The notes: generated by a model not told the origin, from the sequence alone. A DNA stretch of 64,000 nt from Nitrosospira sp. NpAV (GCF_000832065.1 NZ_JXQM01000003.1:327396-391395), one strand, 5' to 3'; shown: positions 37,253-49,240, counted from the first letter of the stretch. Numbers and translations are program-made.

Positions 37253-37642
37253 TCAAGCACCGGAACCCCGGCGGGCCGTCACCTGAATCTCGATACGCAT
37301 TCGAGGATCTGATAAACCGGCTGAAATCATCATTGCCGCAGGTCTAACTTTTTCGAGATATTTGCGCATGGTTGGCCAGCACTTGGGGAAGTCCGCCGCA
37401 TCAGGCAATACATAGGTCACCCGGACAATATCTCGCAAATCGGATCCCGCTTCGTTCAAGGCTGCCTGAATATTTTTAAAACATTGCTCGGCTTGCTCCA
37501 CCAGATCATCTGAAATTGTCATCTTGGTATAATCGAACCCGGTCGTACCGGAGACGAAAATCCAATCGCCATCCACCACAGCCCTTGAATAGCCAATTTC
37601 CTGTTCAAACGTGGAACCTGAACTTATTAACTGGCGCGGCAT
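37253..37642 (-). CDS. RidA family protein
   Basis: This 129-residue protein belongs to the RidA/YjgF family of enamine/imine deaminases that protect PLP enzymes from reactive 2-aminoacrylate. Evidence is the fold pattern YSRAVVDGDWIFVSGTTGFD, then VEQAEQCFKNIQAALNEAGSDL and the end RMRIEIQVTARRG with the conserved arginine that binds substrate carboxylate near the C-terminus. It belongs to the Rid subfamilies other than archetypal RidA by its longer loop. It lies 76 nt upstream of the TIR-like gene on the same strand, so the two may be cotranscribed. Confidence 0.85.
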   Translation of the reverse strand: MPRQLISSGSTFEQEIGYSRAVVDGDWIFVSGTTGFDYTKMTISDDLVEQAEQCFKNIQAALNEAGSDLRDIVRVTYVLPDAADFPKCWPTMRKYLEKVRPAAMMISAGLSDPRMRIEIQVTARRGSGA

Positions 37643-37705
37643 AAAACTTCCCCTTTGACTAGAATCCCACTCACACCGAATAACTACGCGATAGTCGGCA
37701 AAAGA

Positions 37706-38212
37706 TCAATGAGAAAAACACTGGTTTTTATCCGATACAACAGTGCAGGCATATCGCATCTCCTGCACACCTCCTGCCCGGTTGAATACGTATTCCGCCC
37801 TCAACCCTTTAAATTGTTCAGGGGTAAAAGATACCGCATCGGGAATAAGGCGTTTCTCATTCCAGAATCTCACTCTGCAGAAATCAGTCGCAGACCGGCA
37901 TATCTTGCTAAGTGCGGCGCCATACACCGCTTTATCCATATCCCGTTTGCTATCGATCAGGACGAAATGAATATAATTCCCTGAACTTCCAAGTTCAAGC
38001 GAACGAACAAGCTGCCAGCCATCGCCATGCAGATCCAGTTGTGATTCCGATGGTTGCTGCGACGGTGGCTGTGGCTTTAGCTGCTGCGAGGCGGCAAAAA
38101 CCGGCCACGAGAAAACGAACGCGGCTACTGCAACACTTATAATTCTCGTGCTCAACAAATACTCCTTAACTGATCTTTTTCCAGTCACCGAATCGAGAGC
38201 GTCGATCGGCAA
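37706..38212 (-). CDS. Secreted hypothetical protein
   Basis: This protein of up to 168 residues has a signal peptide (IISVAVAAFVFSWPVFAA), then a Gln/Pro-rich linker (QQLKPQPPSQQPSESQ) and a small globular domain with two cysteines (KICRSATDFCRVRFWNE) and one at VRYACTVV-like end. I do not recognise a family. The true start is unclear; it may begin at a GTG or TTG near codon 15-19, just before the signal peptide. It is periplasmic if exported. Confidence 0.6.
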   Translation of the reverse strand: MPIDALDSVTGKRSVKEYLLSTRIISVAVAAFVFSWPVFAASQQLKPQPPSQQPSESQLDLHGDGWQLVRSLELGSSGNYIHFVLIDSKRDMDKAVYGAALSKICRSATDFCRVRFWNEKRLIPDAVSFTPEQFKGLRAEYVFNRAGGVQEMRYACTVVSDKNQCFSH

Positions 38213-38888
38213 TATCCGCTATGGATATGGCGGGATTGGGTAAAAAGAAAGATGATGTCCCTCACAAAACAAATTCGTAAAATGTCAGCCGAGTGCCAAG
38301 AAAATACCCGGAGACGCGCCCACTAAACAATCTGACGGTTTATTTTCCTCCATCTGAATTGCTCATATCATCCCCAAATACAGAGCGCCGGGTAGACGTA
38401 ACTGTGAGACATAAAGTTTTCATTCTATCAATAAAGAATCGGTACGAGCAAATCGTAAACAGTCTAACTATCCGACCTTGGCAATGTTGAGTAACCAACC
38501 TGAGCGTATCGAAGTTTATCTGTTATGGCGCTCGGCAAGCTTCCCATGGCGGGATTCTCAGAAGGCTTGGTATTGAAAAGCTTAGCCGCACCCAAATGAA
38601 CCGCTGGACCGGAGGATGTAGTATCCAGCATTGAAACCAGATGTTTCATTCCGGCGACGCCTCGGAGGGGTAACCGGCTTGAACGTTGGAACGCTATAAA
38701 AGCGGTTTATCGGCAGCTAACGAGATTGAACGCAGAGCAGAAAAAGGATTCAGGGCATGTCTTCTCTGCGGGGGAAATCGATGAATCGACCAGCACGCTC
38801 CACAGAATGCTGGTTAACCGTAGACTCGCCGCCAAGCCCACACTTCAGAGTGGGATTTCCTGGAAGGTGCCGCTGGCAAATCGATTCC
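38213..38888. other. Intergenic region without recognised gene
   Basis: These 676 nt lie downstream of the sucrose operon and upstream of the secreted hypothetical gene. Short open frames on both strands (for example 38726-38950 plus and 38464-38649 minus) have no family likeness, no ribosome-binding site and unremarkable composition. Nothing further was recognised. Confidence 0.4.
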
Positions 38889-41279
38889 TCATTGATCAGG
38901 CAGCAGCGCCTGTGCCATGGGACGAAATTGCAAATGGTAGAACATATTGAGATAGCGCACGGTTTCTTCACGCTCCAAGTTGCTGACAAACTTCCAGAAG
39001 CCGTAAATACGTGACAAAGTCATCATACGCTCTGCATAAAGACGCCATGTATAACGTGATTCGACCCGTTTTAGAGCCATTTCTGAAACCTTATTCCAGT
39101 AATCTGGATCGCCCGCAGAGCGTGCAAAGAAATCCGCCATGGCGGTAGCCGCCGCTAAACCATCATTGGGATCAAAATGGTAGCCTGAAACGCCGTGCTG
39201 AATGATCTCTCGCGGCCCGCCATAGCAAGTGGCAAATACCGGAAGACCAGAGGCCATCGCCTCGATAATGGTCAAACCAAATGCCTCAAATCGGGCTGGC
39301 TGTACAAAAATACCACGCATGTCGGCCACATGACGATACAGTTCGCCAGCGAGATTCTTTTCCAGGCGGGTACCGAGCCAGCGCATCCGTCCTTCCAGCT
39401 TATATTCGTTCATGAGGGCATGCATATGTTCGATTTCTGCACGTTCTTCGCTATCAGCGGAAGCGGCCGGATCAATATGTCCACCAATTATCAATAGATT
39501 AGCGGCATCGGATAGCCGTGGGCATTGCGCAAACCATGCTGCAAGCGACGTCAGATTCTTGACCAGATCAAGCCGCGCCATCGTGAATATCAAAGGTTTG
39601 GCTGGGTCATTGAAATGGCCGCGCCACGGTACGCCGGGATCAAGCTCGTACAAAAGCCGTTCAATGTCAGGCAACAGGGATTGCAGCCGGCGCTCACGGT
39701 CAAGATACGAGAAGTACACCTCGGCATCGGCCCCCGGTGAAACAATATTGAACTTCGGATCGAAAAGATCTATTCCGTTTATGACCCGATATAAGTCAGG
39801 CATGGTGTAATTCTGGTAGGTCTCATATTGGCCAACCGTGTGCGGGGTGCCGGCGATTTCCTGATAGGTGCTGGTAATGATGAAGTCAGCGCTATTCATC
39901 GCGATGAGATCCGCCGTGTACTGGCAATTGAAATGGTACTGGTCTTCATTCTCGCGCCAGTGCAAAGCAGAATGAAGGTATTTGCTCTGTTCCAGCGCAT
40001 GCGCAATATTGCATTGCGTTACGCCGGTTCGTTTGGAAATCAGCGACGCTACCAGATTGCCATCCGAGTAATTGCCTATCACCAGATCGGGGCGTCCGCT
40101 TAACTGTGCCAGCGCTTCCCGTTCAACGTCATGGGCAAAATTCTCGAGGTATGGCCAAATTTCAAAACGCGATATCCAGTGACGGACAATTTCGCCATTT
40201 GTTTTTCGAAAAGGTACGCGCACGATCCAGGAATCACGGGTACCGTGAACTTTTTCCAAAGGCTGGTTACACAATGTCTCTCCCGCTTCGGGAATCAGGC
40301 GTGTGCATATCAGGATTTTTGGTTGTGCCTCTATTCCTTGCAGGATAAGGCGCTCGCTCATTTCTCGTTCCAGCGCACGTACCTGATCAAGGATATACAC
40401 CACCTGACCGCCAGTGTCAGGCAATCCCAATACGTTGTCCTGCCCGAAATAGCCATGCGGTGACAGAATCAATAATCTTGAGATCATGGGAATGCGCGCC
40501 AGAAAATTCTCAAGTATCTGCGGGGAGGCTGCTTCAAGAATGTCCACCAACAAGCTCATCGTCTCGCTTACCCGCATGACACAATTACCCCATCCGGGAG
40601 CAAAACCCAATCCACTCAGTGGTTCCGCAATCGCCTGCCAGGGAGCATCCTCAGTGTAGCTATCGAGCAGGCCAAGCGCGCGACGTAAACCAGTGCGCAA
40701 TGCGGCCACGTCGGCAAAATTGCCATGGAGCATCAGTTGCTGGCCATCCATGGAGTGCATCGTCAAGAAATGCAGCAATTCGGCTGTTCCTATGCCGGAT
40801 TGAGTAAACAGGGTGCCAGCCAATTGCCTGTTGAGAAACATTACGCCCTGCCCAATCGACCGGATTTCCTTAAGTCTCGGAAAATTGCGGTTAAAAGGAG
40901 TAAAGTCCAACTCCAATACCGGTTCATGTGCGCTGTCCGGACGCACCAGCAACTCCTTGAAAGCGAGATAATCGGAAACACTGATATCCTCCGGTATCAG
41001 TTGTTGCTGGTGAATTCGCAGGTAAGACCAGCGCCCCGCATCCTCGCGCAGCGCCAGATAGGCCAAGGGAGGCCGGCAAACCGCTTCCTGCAGCGACTTG
41101 ACCAGTTCATGCAGAGGGGTATTGACAAGAGGCTGGGGATGAGAATCTCGCACCAGGTCAAAAGCCTCCAGCAAATCAGAGCGCAAAAGAAGCGGACGCT
41201 CCAGCTCGAACCATTTACGCAAAAGTGCGTGTAACTCATCGCGATGGTCTGTAGCCCAGGTATCAAGTTTTTGTATCAT
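38889..41279 (-). CDS. sus: Sucrose synthase
   Basis: Sucrose synthase reversibly makes sucrose from NDP-glucose and fructose; in bacteria it usually works in the cleavage direction to feed ADP-glucose. The 796-residue protein matches Nitrosomonas sucrose synthases in length. It has the regulatory N-terminal region (to about 250), then a GT-B glycosyltransferase ([20 protein letters not shown], later [20 protein letters not shown] with the E-x7-E motif). ATG 41279 has GGAGA upstream and lies 17 nt inside the end of the SPS gene, which indicates translational coupling. It is the last gene of the fructokinase-SPS-Sus operon. Confidence 0.95.
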   Translation of the reverse strand: MIQKLDTWATDHRDELHALLRKWFELERPLLLRSDLLEAFDLVRDSHPQPLVNTPLHELVKSLQEAVCRPPLAYLALREDAGRWSYLRIHQQQLIPEDISVSDYLAFKELLVRPDSAHEPVLELDFTPFNRNFPRLKEIRSIGQGVMFLNRQLAGTLFTQSGIGTAELLHFLTMHSMDGQQLMLHGNFADVAALRTGLRRALGLLDSYTEDAPWQAIAEPLSGLGFAPGWGNCVMRVSETMSLLVDILEAASPQILENFLARIPMISRLLILSPHGYFGQDNVLGLPDTGGQVVYILDQVRALEREMSERLILQGIEAQPKILICTRLIPEAGETLCNQPLEKVHGTRDSWIVRVPFRKTNGEIVRHWISRFEIWPYLENFAHDVEREALAQLSGRPDLVIGNYSDGNLVASLISKRTGVTQCNIAHALEQSKYLHSALHWRENEDQYHFNCQYTADLIAMNSADFIITSTYQEIAGTPHTVGQYETYQNYTMPDLYRVINGIDLFDPKFNIVSPGADAEVYFSYLDRERRLQSLLPDIERLLYELDPGVPWRGHFNDPAKPLIFTMARLDLVKNLTSLAAWFAQCPRLSDAANLLIIGGHIDPAASADSEERAEIEHMHALMNEYKLEGRMRWLGTRLEKNLAGELYRHVADMRGIFVQPARFEAFGLTIIEAMASGLPVFATCYGGPREIIQHGVSGYHFDPNDGLAAATAMADFFARSAGDPDYWNKVSEMALKRVESRYTWRLYAERMMTLSRIYGFWKFVSNLEREETVRYLNMFYHLQFRPMAQALLPDQ

Positions 41280-43431
41280 TCGCAGTCTCCAGATTAGGAA
41301 TACCAAATGCGTAGTGCGCCATACCCTCAGCGATGCCATCCGCGTATCGGCTGCGGGCGAAATAAATCTGTTCATTCCCTTTCAAACTCGCAAGCTCGGG
41401 ACTGTGGTTCGCAACGACCACGCCGAGCGTGTCGCCGATCAGCATTTCATGGTCATTGCCGGAATCCCCCGCTACCAGAAAGGCGCGCAATGGCAACCCC
41501 CATTTATAGGCAAGATAGCGTATTGCTCTTCCTTTGGAAGCACGCAGCGGCAAGATGTCGAGATATGCCTGCCGGGAGTAAATCAAATTCGCGGATAGAT
41601 TCCGGGCACGCAGCAATTCGCGAATTTTGGAAATTGCCGGCAGCGTATCGGGATCGACATTGTAGCTAAGCTTGAATTCGCGCTGATTCTCCGATGATTG
41701 CAGGGTGAGTCCAGGCACCTCGCGCAATGCTTCTTCCACCGCCCCGCGCCGCCACGAGTATTTGATAAGATTTTGCCATCCGATATCGGGCCGAAGCTCA
41801 GGACCATAGTTGATCTCGCTGCCCACCGCTGTAATCAACACATCGGGCAAGGGCACGCCCCAGTCGTTTAATATTCTCAATGTGCTTTCCAGTGTACGCC
41901 CGGTGGCAATACCAAAGCCCAGGTTTGGTGGCGTGGCTCGCAACATGGCAAGAAAACGGCGCAAGGCGGCACGGTCCCCAAGCAGGGTATTGTCTATGTC
42001 GCTGATTAACATCTGCGAAATAAACGGAAGCGGATGACGTTGCGATCTCCGGTATATCGCCATGTTGCGCCGGATTTGCTTGCGCTCATGGTGCAACAAG
42101 CGAGACAAAACATGCAGATATTTCTTGACATGCGCATCCCAGGTATAGTGTTTTTTTACGCCTGTAATACCGTTGCGCGCCCAGCGGCGCCAGCGGCGCG
42201 GCTCAGCCAAGACGTATTCAATGGCATTCGATATGGCTTTTACATCCAATGGATTAACCAACACCCCGTTTTCGCAGTGGGCCACTATATCGCGCGGTCC
42301 GCCATCTTCGGTCACGACGATTGGAAGACCGCTGGCGGCCGCTTCAATCAAGGTAAGGCCGAATGGCTCGGTGAGTGCCGGATTGACGAACACACCGCGG
42401 CGCTGCGCCGCTAGCCGATAGAATCCGGGAATGTCGGTTGCCTTATGCTGCTTGGGCAAGGCCACCTTTCCCCACAGGTCGTATCGATCGATGTCGAGCA
42501 ATAAATTGGTCATCACCTCAGTCTGAGCAGCCTCCAGCGCGCGGATGTCTTCGCGGTTGCCAGCCACGATCGCCAGATTGGCCTGTTCACGCAATGTGGA
42601 TGAGCCGCCAAATGCAGCCACCAGAAAACCGAGATTTTTTCTCATTTCAGGACGGCAAATCGTCAATATCAGGGGTTTGCGCGGCTGTACCAGGAACCGG
42701 TCCATAAGTCCGGCAACCTCCGGTTCTGGCGGTATCCGGCGACCGGGCGGTGCAAACCGCGATATATCGGTTCCGGGCGGAATCACGACTGCTCGCTCAG
42801 CTTGATAATTGGTATACAAGCCATACTGTTCGACACTTTCCTGAGGTGTGCTGGTTATGATCAGACTGGCGTGCTGCAATATAGCTTCCTCGGTGGCGAT
42901 GCGCCTCTGAAAATTAAACTGACGTTCCAGCGCATGGGGTTTACGGCCCTGCGCGAGCAGACGTTGTTGTTTGCTGCGCCCGAGCGAGTGACCAGTATGA
43001 ATCTGTGGGATGCCCAACAACTGCGAAAGTTGCATCCCGACATATCCCGCATCCGCATAGTGACTATGGATAACATCGGGTAAGCGCCTCTGTGCGCGCA
43101 GAAAAAGCAGTGCCCGGTCCACCAGTTGATCGAGATAGGGCCAAAGGCTTTCCTTGCGCAAATAGCGACGGGGACCGCAACGAAGCCTAATAATCCGTGC
43201 GTTCTTGCCAAGCACTTCTTCTGGATGTGCGTAATCCGCTGACACGGTGGAATCTTCCACCAGGCGGGTTAACAAATCCACCTTGCCGACCTGTCGTTGA
43301 CGCGCGAGCGAGCGCGCCAACTCCACTACATACAACGTTTGACCACCGGTATCCGCATCGGACCCCAGTTCCAGATCATTCCCCCGAATCAGTCCATGCA
43401 GGCTTAGCATCAAAACATATAATTCATTCAT
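41263..43431 (-). CDS. sps: Sucrose-phosphate synthase fused to sucrose-phosphate phosphatase-like domain
   Basis: SPS joins NDP-glucose and fructose-6-phosphate to sucrose-6-phosphate; the attached HAD domain may dephosphorylate it. The 722-residue protein has a GT-B domain ([53 protein letters not shown]) followed from about residue 465 by a HAD phosphatase domain with motif [13 protein letters not shown] and motif [17 protein letters not shown]. Both aspartates of D-x-D are present, so the phosphatase should be active. The start is ATG 43431, with family sequence [15 protein letters not shown] family B-like solo end lies just upstream at 43440. Confidence 0.94.
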   Translation of the reverse strand: MNELYVLMLSLHGLIRGNDLELGSDADTGGQTLYVVELARSLARQRQVGKVDLLTRLVEDSTVSADYAHPEEVLGKNARIIRLRCGPRRYLRKESLWPYLDQLVDRALLFLRAQRRLPDVIHSHYADAGYVGMQLSQLLGIPQIHTGHSLGRSKQQRLLAQGRKPHALERQFNFQRRIATEEAILQHASLIITSTPQESVEQYGLYTNYQAERAVVIPPGTDISRFAPPGRRIPPEPEVAGLMDRFLVQPRKPLILTICRPEMRKNLGFLVAAFGGSSTLREQANLAIVAGNREDIRALEAAQTEVMTNLLLDIDRYDLWGKVALPKQHKATDIPGFYRLAAQRRGVFVNPALTEPFGLTLIEAAASGLPIVVTEDGGPRDIVAHCENGVLVNPLDVKAISNAIEYVLAEPRRWRRWARNGITGVKKHYTWDAHVKKYLHVLSRLLHHERKQIRRNMAIYRRSQRHPLPFISQMLISDIDNTLLGDRAALRRFLAMLRATPPNLGFGIATGRTLESTLRILNDWGVPLPDVLITAVGSEINYGPELRPDIGWQNLIKYSWRRGAVEEALREVPGLTLQSSENQREFKLSYNVDPDTLPAISKIRELLRARNLSANLIYSRQAYLDILPLRASKGRAIRYLAYKWGLPLRAFLVAGDSGNDHEMLIGDTLGVVVANHSPELASLKGNEQIYFARSRYADGIAEGMAHYAFGIPNLETANDTKT

Positions 43432-43437
43432 CTGCAT

Positions 43438-43462
43438 TCAACCTAAATCCGGTAATTGGACG
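43438..43462. repeat. Solo family B end upstream of SPS
   Basis: The word CAACCTAAATCCGGTAATTGG at about 43439 matches the family B terminus seen at 25960, 55408 and 59891. No partner end was found nearby. Confidence 0.45.
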
Positions 43463-43576
43463 AGGTGAAGTGCGCGGTTCTGGAGTACAGGAGCAAAGCA
43501 CAATGACAAACCCAAAAGCGGAATGCAAAATATCATAGAGAATCTTTGTAAATCATATTATTAACTCAAAAAACGG

Positions 43577-44497
43577 TTAGCTGCCGGATTGAGGTTCAAA
43601 CCATTCATTGAGGAATGGTTGATAAAAATCGTTCTGTTCCGGGATCGGGCCACGTATGCGGCATATAGCTCCGGCAAAATGATTTGCTCTTTGCAAGGTA
43701 ACCGGCACCGCCCAGTGATGCAGCAGGCCAAGCATGAAGACCGCGGAGAAGGCGTCCCCGGCGCCCACCGTGTCAAGAATATCCGCTACGGGTTCAGTCG
43801 CCATCTTTGTCAATTGGGCGGAATCATCCAGCCACCAGGCACCCGACGCCCCGCATGTTACGAGCAAGCCGCGCAACTGATATCGCTGTATCAGTACTTT
43901 GGCCTGAGCTTCGGCGGATACCGCCTCCAGGTCGAGCAGTTGGATTACGCGTTCAAGCTCAGTGTCATTGGTTTTAACAAAATCCGCATGCTGCAATGAC
44001 CAGTCGAGTCGCTCTGTCGATATCCATGGATCACGCAAATTAACATCAAAAAAATGTTGGCCACCCGCCGCGCGCAACATGTGACGCAAGGCTCGATGCG
44101 AACCGGCACGCTGGGCCATTGTCCCGAAATAAACCAGTTCGGGGTTTGCCGCCAAGGCGGTCATCCGGGACAAGCGGGGATGAATATGATCATAGGCACG
44201 ATCGGGAAGAATATCAAACCGATGGCCGTCAGCGGTAAGCGTTACCTCGACTACACCTGTGGGATACTTGGAATCGAGCTGCACCCCATGTATGGGCAGC
44301 CCCTCCGCTTCCATGGCCTGCAATAAGCGCGCGCCCGCCTCATCCTGTCCTATCCGCGTGACCAGGACCGACATACAGCCGAAAGCATGCAGATGTCGGG
44401 CAACATTGAACGGCGCACCACCCAAGGCTTCCTGGTCGGGAAACCGGTCTATCAAAATTTCGCCAAACAAGAGTACAGCGTGGCGGGCGGCAGTCAT
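43577..44497 (-). CDS. Fructokinase (PfkB-family carbohydrate kinase)
   Basis: This 306-residue kinase phosphorylates fructose (or a related sugar) and belongs to the PfkB family. The N-terminal signature FGEILIDRFPDQEALGGAPFN and the ATP-site signature DTVGAGDAFSAVFMLGLL with the catalytic aspartate are intact. ATG 44497 begins the family-typical sequence; an in-frame extension of 47 codons upstream is not supported. It heads the operon with SPS (145 nt away) and sucrose synthase; fructokinase in this context returns fructose released from sucrose to central metabolism. Ribosome-binding sequence is weak. Confidence 0.9.
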   Translation of the reverse strand: MTAARHAVLLFGEILIDRFPDQEALGGAPFNVARHLHAFGCMSVLVTRIGQDEAGARLLQAMEAEGLPIHGVQLDSKYPTGVVEVTLTADGHRFDILPDRAYDHIHPRLSRMTALAANPELVYFGTMAQRAGSHRALRHMLRAAGGQHFFDVNLRDPWISTERLDWSLQHADFVKTNDTELERVIQLLDLEAVSAEAQAKVLIQRYQLRGLLVTCGASGAWWLDDSAQLTKMATEPVADILDTVGAGDAFSAVFMLGLLHHWAVPVTLQRANHFAGAICRIRGPIPEQNDFYQPFLNEWFEPQSGS

Positions 44498-44768
44498 CCG
44501 TGGAAGCCCCCGAAAAGGAATGGAATTGACAAAGCTGCCACAGGTCCTAAGGTCAGGCAGCCGGTGAGTGATTGATAGTAAATATTCCGAGCAGACTCGT
44601 ATGTGCGATGACACACATAACCCCCCGGGGAAAGGCATTGAAAAATCTGATACTCGGTTTTCCGCTAATGCGGGAACAGCGTCAGATAAAAATAAAGAGG
44701 GAAAAAGCAGTCTTACTGGGCGTTGTCAAATCAATGCTCAGCAGAAGATTTTGTATCTTGACACCGGA

Positions 44769-45503
44769 CTAAAATTTATAGCCCCGGTGGAGCGCAACCG
44801 CACTGGCAGCCAGATTGAAATACTCAACACGCTCGAAACCGGCGTATCGCATCAATTGCTTCAATTCTTCCTGAGAGGGGTGTACACGGATAGATTCGGC
44901 GAGGTAGCGATAGCTATCCTGGTCTTTGGCAACCAGTTTTCCCATCGCCGGCAGCACCTTGAATGAGTAGATATCGTAAAGCGGTTGCAATGGTTTCCAT
45001 ATCTTGGAAAACTCAAGCACAATGACACATCCGCCAGGGCGTAATACACGCAGCATTTCCTTCAATGCGACGTCTTTATGAGTCATGTTTCTGAGACCGA
45101 AAGCAACGCTCACGCAATCGAAATAGTCGTTTGGAAATGGTAATTTCTCCGCATCGCACTGCGTCACCGATACAGCCGCGCCCTCATCCAGCAACCGGTC
45201 CCGGCCTATCGTGAGCATGGCATTGTTGATATCGGTAAGCCAGACCTCGCCCCCTCCGCCAACCTGTTCCACAAACAATGCACTCAAGTCAGCGGTGCCG
45301 CCCGCAATGTCGAGTACACGGTCACCCTTCTTGACACCGCTTGTTTCCACCGCAAAACGTTTCCACAACCGGTGCATGCCTGCCGACATGAGATCGTTCA
45401 TCAGATTATAGCGCTCCGCCACGGAATCAAATACGCCCGCCACCTTGCGGGCCTTCTCTGTTTCAGGAACGGCGGTAAAGCCGAAATGGGTAGTTTTTGC
45501 CAT
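44769..45503 (-). CDS. ubiE: Ubiquinone/menaquinone biosynthesis methyltransferase UbiE
   Basis: UbiE C-methylates 2-polyprenyl-6-methoxy-benzoquinol (and demethylmenaquinol) with SAM. The 244-residue protein has the Class I SAM-binding motif [14 protein letters not shown] and the UbiE signatures [20 protein letters not shown] and the preceding DYFDCVSVA. The family N-terminus [19 protein letters not shown] is complete. It lies 47 nt downstream of the DUF971 gene on the same strand, a pairing common in betaproteobacteria. Confidence 0.96.
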   Translation of the reverse strand: MAKTTHFGFTAVPETEKARKVAGVFDSVAERYNLMNDLMSAGMHRLWKRFAVETSGVKKGDRVLDIAGGTADLSALFVEQVGGGGEVWLTDINNAMLTIGRDRLLDEGAAVSVTQCDAEKLPFPNDYFDCVSVAFGLRNMTHKDVALKEMLRVLRPGGCVIVLEFSKIWKPLQPLYDIYSFKVLPAMGKLVAKDQDSYRYLAESIRVHPSQEELKQLMRYAGFERVEYFNLAASAVALHRGYKF

Positions 45504-45550
45504 GATGTCCAGTTTCTATAAGTACGTGATGTTTTATCGCGGAAATGAAG

Positions 45551-45967
45551 TTATTTCGACCCGGATGGCTGATTTGATGCTCGTGAACCCGCAACCGGCT
45601 CGCGGCTCATACCGGCCTCTTCCATCCGATCGAGATACCTCTGCCACATTCTATCCTGATGCAAACCATAATCGTAGAGTAAATCCCACGAATAAAGACC
45701 GGTATTGTGACCATCGGAAAAAGTGAGCTGGATTGCGTAATTGCCTACCGGCTCGATATGATTGATATTTACATTCTTCTTGCCTATCTGCAGGACTTCC
45801 TGGCCGGGACCATGTCCGCGCACTTCCGCGGAAGGCGAATAAACCCGGAGAAATTCACAGGGAATCTGGAAAGTTTTACCGCTTTCAAAAGAAATTTCCA
45901 GTAACCTGGACTTTCGATGCAATTTTATTTCAGTGGGATTAGGGGTATCTTTGCTTAGTCCCGCCAT
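45551..45967 (-). CDS. DUF971 domain protein
   Basis: This 138-residue protein belongs to DUF971 (gamma-butyrobetaine hydroxylase-like N-terminal domain), a small beta-rich domain with a possible metal or iron-sulfur link but no proven role. Diagnostic stretches are PTEIKLHRKSRLLEISFESG, CEFLRVYSPSAEVRGHG and YAIQLTFSDGHNTGLYSWD. ATG 45967 has GGAGG nine nucleotides upstream; a 16-codon upstream extension is unlikely. It is cotranscribed with ubiE. Confidence 0.9.
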   Translation of the reverse strand: MAGLSKDTPNPTEIKLHRKSRLLEISFESGKTFQIPCEFLRVYSPSAEVRGHGPGQEVLQIGKKNVNINHIEPVGNYAIQLTFSDGHNTGLYSWDLLYDYGLHQDRMWQRYLDRMEEAGMSREPVAGSRASNQPSGSK

Positions 45968-46015
45968 CGTGGTATTCCTCCAGTCGAACCTTGCATGATA
46001 AACCAGCACCGGCAA

Positions 46016-46401
46016 AACTTAAACCTCGATGCGAGAAAGAAACTGTTTGAACCCGATTCATCAGGACACGAGGTGAGGGCAAGGCGAGTTGAGAGAAGTA
46101 GAAATCCATAGCGGCCTATGAGGCGCTGCGAAATGGCGAAAATGGAATCAAACATTGCCGAAGTCGGGCGTCTTTGCCATACGCATGGCAAAGACGCTGG
46201 GTTGCAACCCACGCCTATCTGTCAGGCCGTATGCTCGAGGACTAACAGCCGCAATGCCCACAGCCTTAATCTCAATGGCATCGCATACGGACATGCCATC
46301 GCTTCTTACGGCTGCCTGGCGGCAGCACGATGGGAAAACTGGATCGATCGCCGCTTTATACTGCAGTTTCAAGAGCTGCCCATCCAACCTTGATCTGCTG
46401 A
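46016..46401. other. Intergenic region with a strong perfect hairpin
   Basis: These 386 nt contain no convincing gene. The GTTTGAACCCGATTCATCAGG stretch at about 46047 resembles a family A left end. A perfect 13-bp hairpin with 4-nt loop, GCGTCTTTGCCAT/ATGGCAAAGACGC, lies at 46168-46197, without a T-run. A related inverted pair may involve GCGTATGCCGTATG-type words near 46220-46290 (GCCGTATGC and GCATACGG). Confidence 0.5.
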
Positions 46402-46914
46402 TCAGGGGAACGCCGGTATTATCGGTTCTGTTCCCTCGATCTCCACCGTGGGCAAATGTGCTTTTATACGGGCCTCAATCTCTTCGACTCTGCTCTTTGG
46501 CACGTCAGCCAGCACCAATAGTTGACCTGCCTCAATCGCTGCTTCGAACTGCTTGATCCTCGAACTGGCGGTGCTTACACCTATCAAGCCGCCTGCCCAT
46601 GCGCCCACTCCTGCTCCCGCGAGGGCGCTCGCCAGCAGAACGCCCCCTGCGATTACTGTAGAGGCGGGAGGAAGCGCTAGCGCGACCAAGCCGGCGAGTG
46701 CGCCAGCCGACCCGCCGAGCGCGAGTCCGCGCTCCACGGCGGGAATGAAATCGGTTCTCTGAAGGAGATTTGCTTCCGGCAGATCCTCAAGCTCTGTGCC
46801 GCGCTTTGCGACCACATGAATATGCCGCTCGTCGATTCGTGCCAGCAGCAACTCGTCGACGATACGTTTGGTAATGGCGATATCGGGAACAAGAAAATAG
46901 ATTCGTCGCATCAT
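46402..46914 (-). CDS. DUF1269 family membrane protein
   Basis: This 170-residue protein has the DUF1269 pattern: a soluble N-terminal segment (RIYFLVPDIAITKRIVDELL, HIHVVAKRGTELEDLPEANL), then two glycine-zipper membrane segments (LALGGSAGALAGLVALALPP and ASALAGAGVGAWAGGLIGVS) and an acidic C-terminal helix. The family is linked to stress responses but has no known activity. It is likely in the inner membrane. The gene is monocistronic, divergent from frmA. Confidence 0.85.
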   Translation of the reverse strand: MMRRIYFLVPDIAITKRIVDELLLARIDERHIHVVAKRGTELEDLPEANLLQRTDFIPAVERGLALGGSAGALAGLVALALPPASTVIAGGVLLASALAGAGVGAWAGGLIGVSTASSRIKQFEAAIEAGQLLVLADVPKSRVEEIEARIKAHLPTVEIEGTEPIIPAFP

Positions 46915-47146
46915 GATCTCCTAAAAGTTGTCAGATAATCATTCGCTCAGGGAGGGCGGAAATTCAAACCAACCTCGATTTCATCATAGGACGGCTTACC
47001 TGAAAAAGCAATGTTCATGCGAACCGCAACGTGCTATAAAATAGTGGCATGAACCATCCATACCAATGCGATTGTTGAATGTTCGATCTTCATTTCATGC
47101 AGCGATGTCATAATAATTGTCGGAAAAGAGACGGGGAAACGATTAG

Positions 47147-48274
<1,128 letters not shown>

Positions 48275-48376
48275 GCCATCAGCCCAGCGCTTGGCTCACC
48301 CTGCGGCCACGTCGCGCCCAGTTACAAAATGGGAGACTTGTCCGGAGTTTCCGCTGAACTATTGAGGATTCAGAAT

Positions 48377-49240
48377 ATGCCGGAATTGAGGCTTCTCTCA
48401 TCCCACCGTTTATTCGATGGATCGCAGCGGCGTTACAGGCACCGTTCAGAATCGCTGAACTGTGAAATGAATTTTTCCATTTTTCTCCCGCCCGAAATAA
48501 GCAGTATTGAAAAGGTACCAGCGATTTATTGGCTATCGGGATTGACGTGTACCGATGAAAATTTCACCATCAAAGCCGGTGCTCAACGCATTGCGGCAGA
48601 ACTTGGCGTGGCGCTGATTATTCCGGACACGAGTCCGCGAGGAGACTTCGTTGCAAGCGCGCCAGATGCTGCCTACGATCTGGGATTAGGGGCCGGTTTC
48701 TATGTGAACGCCACCCAGGCTCCCTGGAGTCGCCATTACCGGATGTATGATTATGTCGTCGATGAACTCCCGCTCCTGATTGAACAACATTTTCCCGTAA
48801 ATGACCGGCGATCGATTTGCGGCCATTCCATGGGCGGTCATGGCGCGCTGGTCATTGCCCTACGTAACCCCCGGCGCTATCAATCCATATCCGCCTTCTC
48901 GCCTATCGCTCATCCGACCACCAGTCCTTGGGGCAAAAAAGCCTTCGGCCACTACCTGGGCCATGACATAAAGAACTGGCGGGATTATGACGCATCATTG
49001 CTGATTGAAGCTTCTCGCGCCTCGGAACACCTCCCAATGATGGTCGACCAGGGAGACGCGGATGAATTCCTGACCGAGCAGCTGAAAACAGAGCGTCTTA
49101 TCGCTGCCTGCAAATCAGTCAACTATCCTGCGCAAATCACCATGCGTGCAGGTTACGATCACAGTTATTTTTTTATCAGCACATTCATTGAAAATCACCT
49201 ACGTTTTCATGCAGCAGCCCTTATGCCGGATGTTTTATAA
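48377..49240 (+). CDS. fghA: S-formylglutathione hydrolase
   Basis: FghA hydrolyses S-formylglutathione to formate and glutathione, the second step after FrmA. The 287-residue esterase-D type protein has the nucleophile elbow CGHSMGGHGALV with the catalytic serine, the substrate-binding IYWLSGLTCTDENF and the conserved RGDF/TSPRG. The catalytic His lies in GYDHSYFFIS and Asp in DQGDADEFL. The start is ATG 48377 with GAGG upstream; the longer frame from 48329 lacks a ribosome-binding site. Confidence 0.94.
   Translation: MPELRLLSSHRLFDGSQRRYRHRSESLNCEMNFSIFLPPEISSIEKVPAIYWLSGLTCTDENFTIKAGAQRIAAELGVALIIPDTSPRGDFVASAPDAAYDLGLGAGFYVNATQAPWSRHYRMYDYVVDELPLLIEQHFPVNDRRSICGHSMGGHGALVIALRNPRRYQSISAFSPIAHPTTSPWGKKAFGHYLGHDIKNWRDYDASLLIEASRASEHLPMMVDQGDADEFLTEQLKTERLIAACKSVNYPAQITMRAGYDHSYFFISTFIENHLRFHAAALMPDVL

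Noticed and set aside
38726..38950. Plus-strand open frame between 38.7 and 38.95 kb
   Set aside because: It overlaps the sucrose synthase 3' end, has no ribosome-binding site and no likeness to known proteins.
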